Shown here piece after piece: positions 1-6,473 of a stretch of 12,669 bases of DNA. The translations under genes and the position numbers were made by a program. Position 1 is the first letter of the stretch. The number at the start of each line of letters is the position of its first letter. The stretch comes from an uncultured Marinosulfonomonas sp. (GTDB lineage: Bacteria; Pseudomonadota; Alphaproteobacteria; Rhodobacterales; Rhodobacteraceae). The notes below the pieces were generated by a model. The model did not search any database. It saw only the letters and a program-made list of their open reading frames with translations, and was not told the DNA's origin. The stretch spans positions 1 through 12,669 of the forward strand of contig CAMZKY010000301.1 in the NCBI GenBank assembly GCA_947311455.1. The letters run 5' to 3'.

Positions 1-487
1 AGCCGATCATCGGCGGGAATGCCCCTGCCGCGCCGCCAATAACAATGTTCTGCGGTGTCCAGCGTTTCAGCAACATGGTGTAGATCACCACATAGAAAAG
101 ATCGTAAAGGCCAGCAATCCTGCGGCCACAAAATTAGAAGCCAGCGCCAGCATCACCACGGCCATCACCGACAAGGTAATGCCAAAGGCTTTGGCCTCGT
201 CGCGTGTTACTTTGCCTGCGGGAATGGGCCGCGACTTGGTGCGCTTCATCTGCACATCAAGGTCGGCTTCCCACCACATATTCAACGCACCTTGCGCCGC
301 CACCAATGGCGATAAACAGGATCGAGGCAAACGCTACCACAGGGTTCACGGATACAGGCGCCACCATCAGGCCAACAAAGGCCGTAAACACCACCAATGA
401 CATAACGCATGGTTTAAGCAGGGCGAAGAAATCGCCAAATCCTGCGTCACCATCGTTGGCTAGGGTATCTACTGTTGCGTCGCTCAT
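1..487 (-). pseudogene. ctaB: Protoheme IX farnesyltransferase (haem O synthase), 5' part, frame broken twice
   Basis: This UbiA-family membrane prenyltransferase makes haem O from haem B and farnesyl diphosphate for the aa3 oxidase. Translation starts with ATG at 487 and gives a soluble N-terminus, then FFALLKPCVMSLVVFTAFVG. Around 290-298 the frame is lost: the next frame continues with GALNMWWEADLDVQMKRTKS, the conserved Asp-rich prenyl-diphosphate motif. The two frames join as in family members if about two bases are missing or one is extra. At 96-99 a run of four A (T on the coding strand) is one short; adding one base restores FYVVIYTMLLKRWTPQNIVI and then GGAAGAFPPMIG, which runs off the window. 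The near-invariant KPR motif reads KPC (a CGC to TGC change). It lies 84 bases (16 by restored coordinates less a few) downstream of coxB, the usual order. Identity is sure; whether it is a true pseudogene or sequencing error is not. Confidence 0.85.
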
Positions 488-530
488 AATGTCATATCCA
501 GGCTGTCAAATCCATCAATCAAAGCTGTAG

Positions 531-549
531 GGTGGGGTTTCACCCCACC
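531..549. repeat. Perfect GC-rich hairpin between coxB and ctaB
   Basis: GGTGGGGT and ACCCCACC form a perfect 8-base stem around a 3-base loop, in the short coxB-ctaB spacer. No T-run follows on the minus strand, so it is a poor intrinsic terminator. It may be a processing or mRNA-stability hairpin, or a copy of a dispersed short palindrome. Similar GTAGGGTGGG-type palindromes are, from memory, common between genes in many proteobacteria, but I could not count copies. Confidence 0.5.
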
Positions 550-571
550 GCCCGATCAATTCGATGCTACG

Positions 572-1399
572 TTAAAATTTTGCGCAATAGCGGCGAATTC
601 TTCCTTCGCCTTTCAGCCATGCATCGTATTTTTCTTGGCTCACAGCCTTAACAACGATGGGCATATAGGCGTGATCTTTGCCGCACAGCTCGGAGCATTT
701 GCCAAAATAGATGCCTTCTTGCTCAACATTGAACCACGCTTCGGCCAAACGGCCCACGATACCATCTTGTTTCAAACGAAATGCCGGGATCGCCCATGAA
801 TGATTTACGTCAGAACCGGTGATCTGAACCACAACAGTTTTGGCAACCGGAACAACCACAGCATTATCTGTCGCCAAAAGATCTTCATCGGGGGTATACC
901 CGTGCTCAGCCAATTCTTCTTTGGCTAGCATAAAGCTGTCAAATCCAAACCCGTCATCCACATATTCATAAGACCAGAACCACTGGTTACCCGTCACCTT
1001 GATCGTCAAATCGGCCTCGGGGATTTCCTGTTGGGCAAACAACACCGGCAATGACCATGCACCAATAACCACCAGAATAATGATAGAAACCAGCGTCCAG
1101 ACAATTTCCAATGGCGAATTGTGGGTAAATGTTGCCGGCGTTGGATTGGCGCGGCGGTTATGGCGCAAAAGGATATAGATAAGAATAAGCGTTACAAAAA
1201 TTGTGATGACTGTGATGATAACCAACACCATATCATCCAGCCATTGGGTCTGGCGGGCCGTTTCTGTGCCCGTGGTTTGCATCCCCACGCCTTTCCGAAC
1301 AGGTTTGCCGATCCGCTCCAGCCCTTGCAAAGCATCCTGAGCAGACGCCGCAAATCCAATAAAACTACGTGCAATCGCAGCCACAAGGCCATTTAGCAA
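572..1399 (-). CDS. coxB: Cytochrome c oxidase subunit II (CuA subunit), C-terminus frameshifted
   Basis: This membrane-anchored subunit carries the CuA centre that takes electrons from cytochrome c in aa3-type oxidase. Visible are a signal-like N-terminus ending FAASA before QD (residue 21), two membrane helices (about 56-78 and 97-121), and the aromatic stretch QWFWSYEY (139-146). The CuA ligands are His200, Cys235, Glu237, Cys239, His243 and Met246. All are present, so the domain looks functional. After WLKG the frame goes to EGRIRRYCAKF and stops at 572. The neighbouring frame reads KEEFAAIAQNFNVASN and stops at 556-558, which is the family-like tail, so about two bases are missing or one is extra near 604-610. 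The start is also odd: the frame opens at a TTG (1399). An in-frame ATA at 1414, five bases after GGGAAG, would give a much better signal peptide (IRLLSLLNGLVAAIA), as if an ATG had mutated. It is transcribed towards ctaB and divergent from the yjjI-like gene. Confidence 0.9.
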   Translation of the reverse strand: MLNGLVAAIARSFIGFAASAQDALQGLERIGKPVRKGVGMQTTGTETARQTQWLDDMVLVIITVITIFVTLILIYILLRHNRRANPTPATFTHNSPLEIVWTLVSIIILVVIGAWSLPVLFAQQEIPEADLTIKVTGNQWFWSYEYVDDGFGFDSFMLAKEELAEHGYTPDEDLLATDNAVVVPVAKTVVVQITGSDVNHSWAIPAFRLKQDGIVGRLAEAWFNVEQEGIYFGKCSELCGKDHAYMPIVVKAVSQEKYDAWLKGEGRIRRYCAKF

Positions 1400-1489
1400 A
1401 GAGAGTAAACGTATATTATCTTCCCGTTAGATCTGGTACAAATCGCCATTTTGCGAATTTGCGCCCAAAAGACGGAATCCCGTTTCTAT

Positions 1490-1503
1490 TTGATATATGT
1501 CAA
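1490..1503. promoter_or_regulatory. FNR/FnrL-type palindrome in the coxB-yjjI spacer
   Basis: TTGATATATGTCAA matches the FNR-family consensus TTGAT-N4-ATCAA at nine of ten positions, and the symmetry extends one base each side (TTTGA..TCAAA). It lies about 76-91 bases upstream of the coxB start region and about 190 bases upstream of the yjjI-like start. It may repress coxB, activate the anaerobic pair, or both. The match is seen; regulator and direction are inferred. Confidence 0.55.
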
Positions 1504-1525
1504 ATCACACCGCCCATATTTAAAT

Positions 1526-1535
1526 CAAGATCTTG
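1526..1535. repeat. Short palindrome CAAGATCTTG
   Basis: A perfect 10-base palindrome lies between the two FNR-like sites in the divergent spacer. It could be part of an operator, but it fits no consensus I know, and a 10-base palindrome can occur by chance. Confidence 0.2.
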
Positions 1536-1558
1536 TATTGCGGCAAATTGTACTCTTC

Positions 1559-1572
1559 ATGATTTAGATCAG
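1559..1572. promoter_or_regulatory. Weaker FNR-like palindrome upstream of the yjjI-like gene
   Basis: ATGATTTAGATCAG keeps the TGAT-N4-ATCA core of the FNR consensus but lacks the outer T and A. Its centre is about 124 bases upstream of the yjjI-like ATG. If it activated from -41.5, the transcript would start near 1607 and have a leader of about 83 bases. I see no convincing -10 box there, so this is weaker than the site at 1490-1503. Confidence 0.3.
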
Positions 1573-1689
1573 CTTTACATTGAAAATCGCCACTCCCAGC
1601 CCTAAAGCCTGACAATTTGGCATGATTTAAAACATTGATAATCCGCCCCCAAGGCGTAAACTTACCGCATCACAAACGGACAAAATCTG

Positions 1690-3225
1690 ATGAAAAAGAC
1701 ATTCAAAACCCTACGCGCCATCACCAATGACAAAACTCTCAGCTTTAATCAAAAGGCGCGCTATCTGTCGCTTGAGGCGGAAAATATGCTGCCCTACCCC
1801 GATTTGGATGCTGAAACCGCGCAGGCGCTGGATCAGCGGGTGATCTGCGATATGTATGAGGGCCACGCACCGTATAAGCCCCGCTATGTGCTTCCGGATT
1901 TTGCCGTGGTGCTGAAAAACGGCAGTGAATACCTTGAATTGCCAATCCCCCAAACGCTGGACGAAGCGATCAACACCCTGATGATTGCTTATCACCACAC
2001 CCCATCTGTTACCGGCATGCCAGTTTACATCGGCCAACTGGATGATCTGCTGCTGCCGTTTTGCGATCATATCAGCGATGATGCGCTGTATCGTAAAATC
2101 AAACTGTTCTGGCGCTATCTTGATCGGGTGCTGCCCGATGCATTTATGCACGCCAATATCGGCCCCTCTGATAACCGCGTGGCCCGCACCATCCTACGGG
2201 TTGATGCCGAACTCAAACAAATCGCCCCGAACCTGACGTTCTTTTATGACCCTGACATTACCAGCGACGAAATTCTTGATATCGCCACGGCCAATATCGT
2301 TGAATGCTCAAAACCCCATATCGGCAACCACCCCGTGCATGTGAAAAACTTTGACGAACGCGGTTATGGTATTGTCAGCTGCTATAATGTGCTGCCTATC
2401 GCCGGTGGGGCTTCGACCCTGACGCGGGTAAATTTGAAAGAGGTCGCCAAACGCGCTGATAGCGTCGATCATTTCTTTGATACCCTCCTGCCCCATTATA
2501 TGGAGCTGAATTTCAAGCTGACCGAAGCGCGGGTGGATTACCTGTTTAACCACTCCAATTTCTTTGACAGCTTTCTGGTAACCGAAGGTTGGATCGACCG
2601 TGATCGTTTCACCGTGATGTATGGCATTTACGCCATGGCCGAGGCGGTAAATATATTGCAAGACCTGGCCGGAAACAAAGGCTGCTATGGCCATGACGAT
2701 GCCGCCAATCAAATCGGGTACCGCATGTCGGCTATGATGGAAGAAATCGTCGCCAATCGCCCGCTTGAAAATGTCTGGCGCGGCCATGCCATGCTGCACG
2801 CCCAAGCAGGGATCAGCATCGACGATGGCGCAACCCCCGGCGTGCGCATTCCTTACGGCACCGAACCTGATCCTGTCACCCATATTCAGGCCCTCGCCCC
2901 ACATCACAAACACTATGCCTCGGGTATCAGTGAAATCCTGACAATCGACGAAACCATCAAAAACAACCCCGCTGCCATGACCCAATTGTGCAAAGGCGCC
3001 TTTGCCAGCGGGTTCCATGAATTCACCGCCAATGTGGCCAGCAACGATCTGGTGCGAGTGACGGGCTATATGATCCGCCTCTCGGATGTGGCGAAATTTC
3101 AGGCCTGCGAAGGCTCCCGCACCAACACCACCGCATTAGGGGCCGAAGCGGCGCAGAATACCGGCATATTAAACCGCAAACCCCGTGTGGTAGGAAATGA
3201 ACTTGCTCCGCGCTACGGTCAATAA
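1690..3225 (+). CDS. yjjI: YjjI-family glycyl radical enzyme, substrate unknown
   Basis: The 511-residue protein is a glycyl radical enzyme of the YjjI type (E. coli YjjI is about 516). Recognised stretches include ICDMYEGHAPYKPRYVLPD (52-70), LPDAFMHANIGPSD (148-161), ECSKPHIGN (205-213) and GIVSCYN (227-233). The glycyl radical motif RVTGYMIRLSD near the C-terminus puts the radical on Gly459. Cys231 in the SCYN loop is the likely thiyl-radical residue by analogy with the superfamily; Cys206 is an alternative. Length and sequence exclude NrdD, since there is no ATP cone and no C-terminal Zn-cysteine cluster, and exclude pyruvate formate-lyase. The reaction is not known to me. The stop codon lies 29 bases inside the next gene, its activase, so the two form one transcript. 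The Shine-Dalgarno site is weak (CGGA about 10 bases upstream). Oxygen would cleave the radical form, so expression under low oxygen is expected, which fits the FNR-like sites upstream. Confidence 0.93.
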   Translation: MKKTFKTLRAITNDKTLSFNQKARYLSLEAENMLPYPDLDAETAQALDQRVICDMYEGHAPYKPRYVLPDFAVVLKNGSEYLELPIPQTLDEAINTLMIAYHHTPSVTGMPVYIGQLDDLLLPFCDHISDDALYRKIKLFWRYLDRVLPDAFMHANIGPSDNRVARTILRVDAELKQIAPNLTFFYDPDITSDEILDIATANIVECSKPHIGNHPVHVKNFDERGYGIVSCYNVLPIAGGASTLTRVNLKEVAKRADSVDHFFDTLLPHYMELNFKLTEARVDYLFNHSNFFDSFLVTEGWIDRDRFTVMYGIYAMAEAVNILQDLAGNKGCYGHDDAANQIGYRMSAMMEEIVANRPLENVWRGHAMLHAQAGISIDDGATPGVRIPYGTEPDPVTHIQALAPHHKHYASGISEILTIDETIKNNPAAMTQLCKGAFASGFHEFTANVASNDLVRVTGYMIRLSDVAKFQACEGSRTNTTALGAEAAQNTGILNRKPRVVGNELAPRYGQ

Positions 3226-4063
3226 AATTCTGACCTATAGCGTGGTCGACGGGCCAGGCAATCGCATGGTGATCTTTTTGCAAGGCTGCAATTTTGCCTG
3301 CGCCGCCTGTCACAATCCCTATACCATCGGCGTATGTGACGATTGCGGCGATTGCTTGCCTGTGTGTGAACCAAAAGCGCTCACCCTGCAAAGCGGCAAA
3401 ATCACCTTTGACGCAACGCTTTGCACCGATTGCGACAACTGCCTTGGTATCTGCCCGATCAGCGCCAGCCCGATGGTGCAACAGATGAATGTGGATGACA
3501 TCTTGGAAATCGCCCGCAAACACCATCCGTTTCTAACCGGTATCACCGTGTCAGGCGGCGAAGCCACGCTGCAACTGAAATTCATCACCGCATTGTTCAC
3601 CGCAATCAAAGCCGATCCGGATCTTTCAAACCTAACCTGCTTTATCGACACCAACGGTCACCTTGGCCCCAAAGGCTGGTCGCAAATCCTGCCTGTAACT
3701 GACGGTGTGATGATGGATGTCAAAGCCCTTGATCCAACATTGCACCGCACGCTGACAGGCCAAGGTAACGCAAAACTGCTGCGCGCCGCGCGGATCGTGT
3801 TTGACGCGGGCAAGCTTTATGAGCTGCGCTTCATGGCGGCACCCGATGTGAATGACACCGAAAAAGAAATCACCGCACTGGCCGATTTTGCCCTATCCCT
3901 TAGCCCGCAGATTCGCATCCGCATCAACGCCTTTCAGCTTCATGGCGTAAAAGGCAAAGCGCGGGATTGGAATGCAATGGACAAAGCGCGCGTTGATCAG
4001 ATCACCACACGCCTGAATGCATTTGGATTGCAAAACATAGTCACGCCCGCAATGTATCTTTAG
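3197..4063 (+). CDS. yjjW: YjjW-family glycyl radical enzyme activase (radical SAM)
   Basis: The 288-residue protein is close in length and layout to E. coli YjjW. As a radical-SAM activase it would reduce S-adenosylmethionine and put the radical on Gly459 of the upstream enzyme. The SAM cluster motif is CNFACAACHNP (CX3CX2C; Cys31, Cys35, Cys38). An inserted ferredoxin-like domain has two CX2CX2CX3C sets (Cys47/50/53/57 and Cys76/79/82/86), which would bind two more 4Fe-4S clusters. SGGEAT (119-124) is the SAM-binding GGE motif. All cluster cysteines are present. ATG 3197 follows TAGGAA with almost no spacing; TTG 3203, two codons on, has better Shine-Dalgarno spacing and is a possible start. 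It ends 23 bases from the convergent dehydrogenase gene, with no clear terminator between. Confidence 0.94.
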   Translation: MNLLRATVNKILTYSVVDGPGNRMVIFLQGCNFACAACHNPYTIGVCDDCGDCLPVCEPKALTLQSGKITFDATLCTDCDNCLGICPISASPMVQQMNVDDILEIARKHHPFLTGITVSGGEATLQLKFITALFTAIKADPDLSNLTCFIDTNGHLGPKGWSQILPVTDGVMMDVKALDPTLHRTLTGQGNAKLLRAARIVFDAGKLYELRFMAAPDVNDTEKEITALADFALSLSPQIRIRINAFQLHGVKGKARDWNAMDKARVDQITTRLNAFGLQNIVTPAMYL

Positions 4064-4086
4064 GTCTACGCCCTAACGCGTGCCCC

Positions 4087-5073
4087 TTACAGCCTCCCCG
4101 GCACAACTTGATCTGGCGGGCGGTGCCCGTCGGCAAATGTTTTGATGTTGATGATTACCTTTTCGCCCATTTCGGCGCGCCCTTCTTCGGTGGCTGATCC
4201 CATATGCGGCAACAACACCACATTTTTCAGCTCCCGTAAGCGTGGGTTAATCTCGGCCCCGCGTTCAAACACATCCAGCCCTGCGCCCGATATTTCACCC
4301 GCCCGCAACATTCGCGTTAACGCATTTTCATCGATCACTTCGCCGCGCGACGTATTCACGATCACCGCGTTGTTTTTCATCAATTTCAAACGTCGCGCAT
4401 TCATCAGGTGAAAGGTGCTGGGCGTGTGTGGGCAGTTGATCGACAGGATATCCATGCGCGCCACCATTTGATCAAGGCTTTCCCAATAGGTGGCCTCAAG
4501 ATCGGCCTCAATGTCGGGATGCACCCGTTTACGATTGTGGTAATGCACCTGCATACCAAACGCCGCCGCACGCCGCGCCACCGCCTGACCAATGCGCCCC
4601 ATACCTAAAATGCCCAAACGCCGTCCGCCAACGCGCCCGCCCAGCAATGCTGTGGGCGACCATCCAGCCCATTCGCCAGATTGCATCCGCGCCAAACCTT
4701 CGGGAATGCGCCGCGTCACAGCCAAAATCAGTGCCATGGTCATATCGGCGGTGTCTTCTGTCACCACACCGGGCGTATTTGAAACCAACACACCGCGCTG
4801 GCGTGCGGTTTGCACATCAATGTGATCAATCCCCGCGCCGTAATTGGCAATCAATTTCAGCCGATCACCCGCCAGAGACAGCATACCTGCATCAATCGAA
4901 TCCGTCAGTGTTGGCACCAAAACATCCGCCCGTTTCATCGCGGCAACGATTTCTTGTCGGGTCATCGGGGTATCATTTTCGCGCAACTCAACGTCGAATA
5001 ATTCTTTCATCCGTGTTTCCACCACCTCGGGCAACCGTCGCGTAACGACAACACTTAAACGCTGATTTGGCAT
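4087..5073 (-). CDS. D-2-hydroxyacid dehydrogenase (glycerate/hydroxypyruvate/glyoxylate reductase type), catalytic Glu apparently lost
   Basis: The 328-residue protein belongs to the D-isomer 2-hydroxyacid dehydrogenases, which reduce 2-oxoacids such as glyoxylate or hydroxypyruvate with NAD(P)H. Substrate-domain motifs include NYGAGIDHID (77-86). The cofactor domain has GILGMGRIG (154-162; GxGxxG at 157/159/162). The catalytic Arg is Arg243 in NTSRGEVID and the His is His290 in LLPHMGSAT. The catalytic Glu normally lies in DVFxxEP, 29 residues after the Arg; here the segment reads LDVFERGAEINP, so that place is Gly272, followed by Ala in place of Pro. Arg-His spacing is normal, so there is no indel. 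Arg181 after the GxGxxG unit hints at NADPH but is not decisive. The start is ATG 5073, with GGAG seven bases upstream. It is convergent with yjjW and divergent from the SH3 gene. Confidence 0.88.
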   Translation of the reverse strand: MPNQRLSVVVTRRLPEVVETRMKELFDVELRENDTPMTRQEIVAAMKRADVLVPTLTDSIDAGMLSLAGDRLKLIANYGAGIDHIDVQTARQRGVLVSNTPGVVTEDTADMTMALILAVTRRIPEGLARMQSGEWAGWSPTALLGGRVGGRRLGILGMGRIGQAVARRAAAFGMQVHYHNRKRVHPDIEADLEATYWESLDQMVARMDILSINCPHTPSTFHLMNARRLKLMKNNAVIVNTSRGEVIDENALTRMLRAGEISGAGLDVFERGAEINPRLRELKNVVLLPHMGSATEEGRAEMGEKVIINIKTFADGHRPPDQVVPGRL

Positions 5074-5183
5074 ATTTGCTCTCCGAATTCTTTTCTTTGC
5101 GGGCCATTGATGCCAAAGTGACCCAACATGGCGTCATGCACAAGAACTTCGCCATATAAATTAAAGAAATAAGGCATCGAGCA

Positions 5184-5711
5184 ATGCTGATTCAAACGAT
5201 TTTCCGGCGTTTCAGCGCCATTTTACTAATGTGTTCTCTTGCAATTCCCGCCTTTGGAGACGCAGGAAACCCTGAAACCAGCAAACGTGGATCGGTGACA
5301 CATTTACCAATCCCGCGTTTTGTGTCGTTAAAGGCGGCCAAAGGTAACGCGCGGCGTGGGCCTAGCTTGAACAATCGGATCGATTGGGTATTTGCGCGCC
5401 GCGGCATGCCACTGATTGTGATCGGAGAATACGGCCACTGGCGCCGTGTGCAGGATCGCGATGGAAAAGGCGGCTGGGTGCATTTCAGGCTGCTTTCGGG
5501 CATTCGAATGGTGATCGTTGATCAGGATATGCTGCCTTTGCTCACCAAACCCCAAGAAAAATCCCGCATCAATGCCCGCCTTGAGCTGGGCGTCGTTGCC
5601 CGCCTTGAAAAATGCAAACCCGATTGGTGCCGCATCAGTAAAGATGGCTATCGCGGCTGGGTGCCCAAAACATCGATATGGGGCGTTGGGGCGGATGAGC
5701 TACGGGATTAG
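5184..5711 (+). CDS. Secreted protein with two bacterial SH3-like domains
   Basis: The 175-residue protein has a signal peptide: Arg8/Arg9, a hydrophobic core at about 10-24, and likely cleavage after AFG (23-25). The first SH3b-like domain spans about 45-105 (RFVSLKAAKGNARRGPS, then GHWRRVQDRDGKGGWVH). A second, shorter one spans about 110-166 and ends with GYRGWVPK. Cys144 and Cys149 could form a periplasmic disulphide. In the family such domains bind cell-wall or peptide ligands, and alphaproteobacterial homologues are mostly of unknown function. AAGG lies nine bases before the start. It is divergent from the dehydrogenase (110-base spacer) and convergent with moaE. Confidence 0.85.
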   Translation: MLIQTIFRRFSAILLMCSLAIPAFGDAGNPETSKRGSVTHLPIPRFVSLKAAKGNARRGPSLNNRIDWVFARRGMPLIVIGEYGHWRRVQDRDGKGGWVHFRLLSGIRMVIVDQDMLPLLTKPQEKSRINARLELGVVARLEKCKPDWCRISKDGYRGWVPKTSIWGVGADELRD

Positions 5712-5715
5712 GGCT

Positions 5716-5744
5716 GTCAGGCGAATTTAAAATTCCGATCTGAC
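5716..5744. terminator. Nested inverted repeat between convergent genes, possible bidirectional terminator
   Basis: An outer pair GTCAG/CTGAC (5716-5720, 5740-5744) encloses a perfect inner pair GAATTT-A-AAATTC (5723-5735). It lies just after the SH3 gene stop and downstream of moaE. The inner stem is AT-rich and no U-run follows, so intrinsic termination is only possible. A second arm pair, GCCAC/GTGGC, lies at about 5758-5779. Confidence 0.35.
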
Positions 5745-5779
5745 GGCACCCAATTGAGCCACCCAAAACAAAGCGTGGC

Positions 5780-6223
5780 TTACCACTTGCCAAGCGCGTC
5801 TTCGTCCTCGTCTTTGGCATCCACCCACACTGCGCCGTCTTTGGTGTATTCTTTTTTCCAAAACGGTGCGCGGGATTTTAGGTAATCCATCAAATACATC
5901 GCCGCCTCGAACGCATCTACGCGGTGGGGCGAAGCCGTCGCAACCATCATGATCATATCGCCGGGTTTCATCACGCCGTAACGGTGGATGATCAGGCTGG
6001 CTTTCAGGCTCCAACGCTCAATCGCTTTGGCCTCGATCCCCTCAATCGCGCGGGCGGTCATGGCGGGGTAATGCTCGATCTCCATACGATCCAGATCATT
6101 ATCGGGCGTATCACGCACAATGCCGGTAAAATTCACCACCGCGCCAGCATCGGTGCGCCCCTTGGCAAAGGCTTCGATTTCAGCACCCAATTCAAAGGCG
6201 CATTCTTGCACAATAACAACCAT
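5780..6223 (-). CDS. moaE: Molybdopterin synthase catalytic (large) subunit
   Basis: MoaE adds two sulphurs, delivered by MoaD thiocarboxylate, to cyclic pyranopterin monophosphate to make molybdopterin. The 147-residue length is normal. Family features are VNFTGIVRD (30-38), IIHRYGVMKPGD (78-89), ASPHRVDAFEA (97-107) and the active-site segment LKSRAPFWKKE (115-125). Lys116 and Lys123 match the catalytic lysines of E. coli MoaE (119 and 126). The tail VWVDAKDEDEDALGKW is typical. Its ATG is one base after the moaD stop, so the partner subunits are translated together, and it closes the uvrC-pgsA-moaD-moaE operon. Confidence 0.95.
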   Translation of the reverse strand: MVVIVQECAFELGAEIEAFAKGRTDAGAVVNFTGIVRDTPDNDLDRMEIEHYPAMTARAIEGIEAKAIERWSLKASLIIHRYGVMKPGDMIMMVATASPHRVDAFEAAMYLMDYLKSRAPFWKKEYTKDGAVWVDAKDEDEDALGKW

Positions 6224-6224
6224 C

Positions 6225-6473
6225 TTAGCCGCCTGTCATGGGGGGAAAGAAGGCAACCTCACGCACGCCAGTCAACGACGCATCAAAATCGCACAATTCC
6301 TGATCAACAGCACAACGCAGCGCGGCCACATCGCCAAAGGCCGCAGCGTAACGATCATCTCGCGCTTTTAATTCAGCCACCAGTTCGGCCACCGTCGCCG
6401 CCGATGTTTCGATTTGTTCTTTGGGCAAGCCAATGCGTTCACGCACCCATGCGAAATACACAACATCAATCAT
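6225..6473 (-). CDS. moaD: Molybdopterin synthase sulphur carrier (small) subunit
   Basis: The 82-residue protein is ubiquitin-like and ends in Gly-Gly (PMTGG), the tail that MoeB-type enzymes adenylate and convert to the thiocarboxylate sulphur donor. The start IDVVYFAWVRERIG is a standard MoaD opening, and EVAFFPPMTGG the standard end. Its ATG overlaps the pgsA stop in an ATGA (4 bases) and its stop is one base before moaE, so coupling is tight on both sides. The other sequence fits (ThiS, other GG carriers) are ruled out by length, motif and the moaE neighbour. Confidence 0.95.
   Translation of the reverse strand: MIDVVYFAWVRERIGLPKEQIETSAATVAELVAELKARDDRYAAAFGDVAALRCAVDQELCDFDASLTGVREVAFFPPMTGG

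Noticed and set aside
80..610. Programmed frameshifting in coxB and ctaB
   Set aside because: Three breaks, two in one gene, with no slippery heptamer and pseudoknot arrangement seen; error or decay is simpler.
1192..1392. Alternative ATG start for coxB at 1392
   Set aside because: It is in another frame (MALWLRLHVVLL...) and does not lead into the FAASAQD cleavage region without a further frame change.
1690..3225. Anaerobic ribonucleotide reductase NrdD
   Set aside because: The RVTGY glycyl motif is shared, but the protein has about 511 rather than about 700 residues, no ATP-cone, no C-terminal cysteine cluster, and matches YjjI motifs along its length.
4647..5045. Plus-strand open frame opposite the dehydrogenase
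   Set aside because: Antisense shadow of a well-supported gene; composition is not protein-like.
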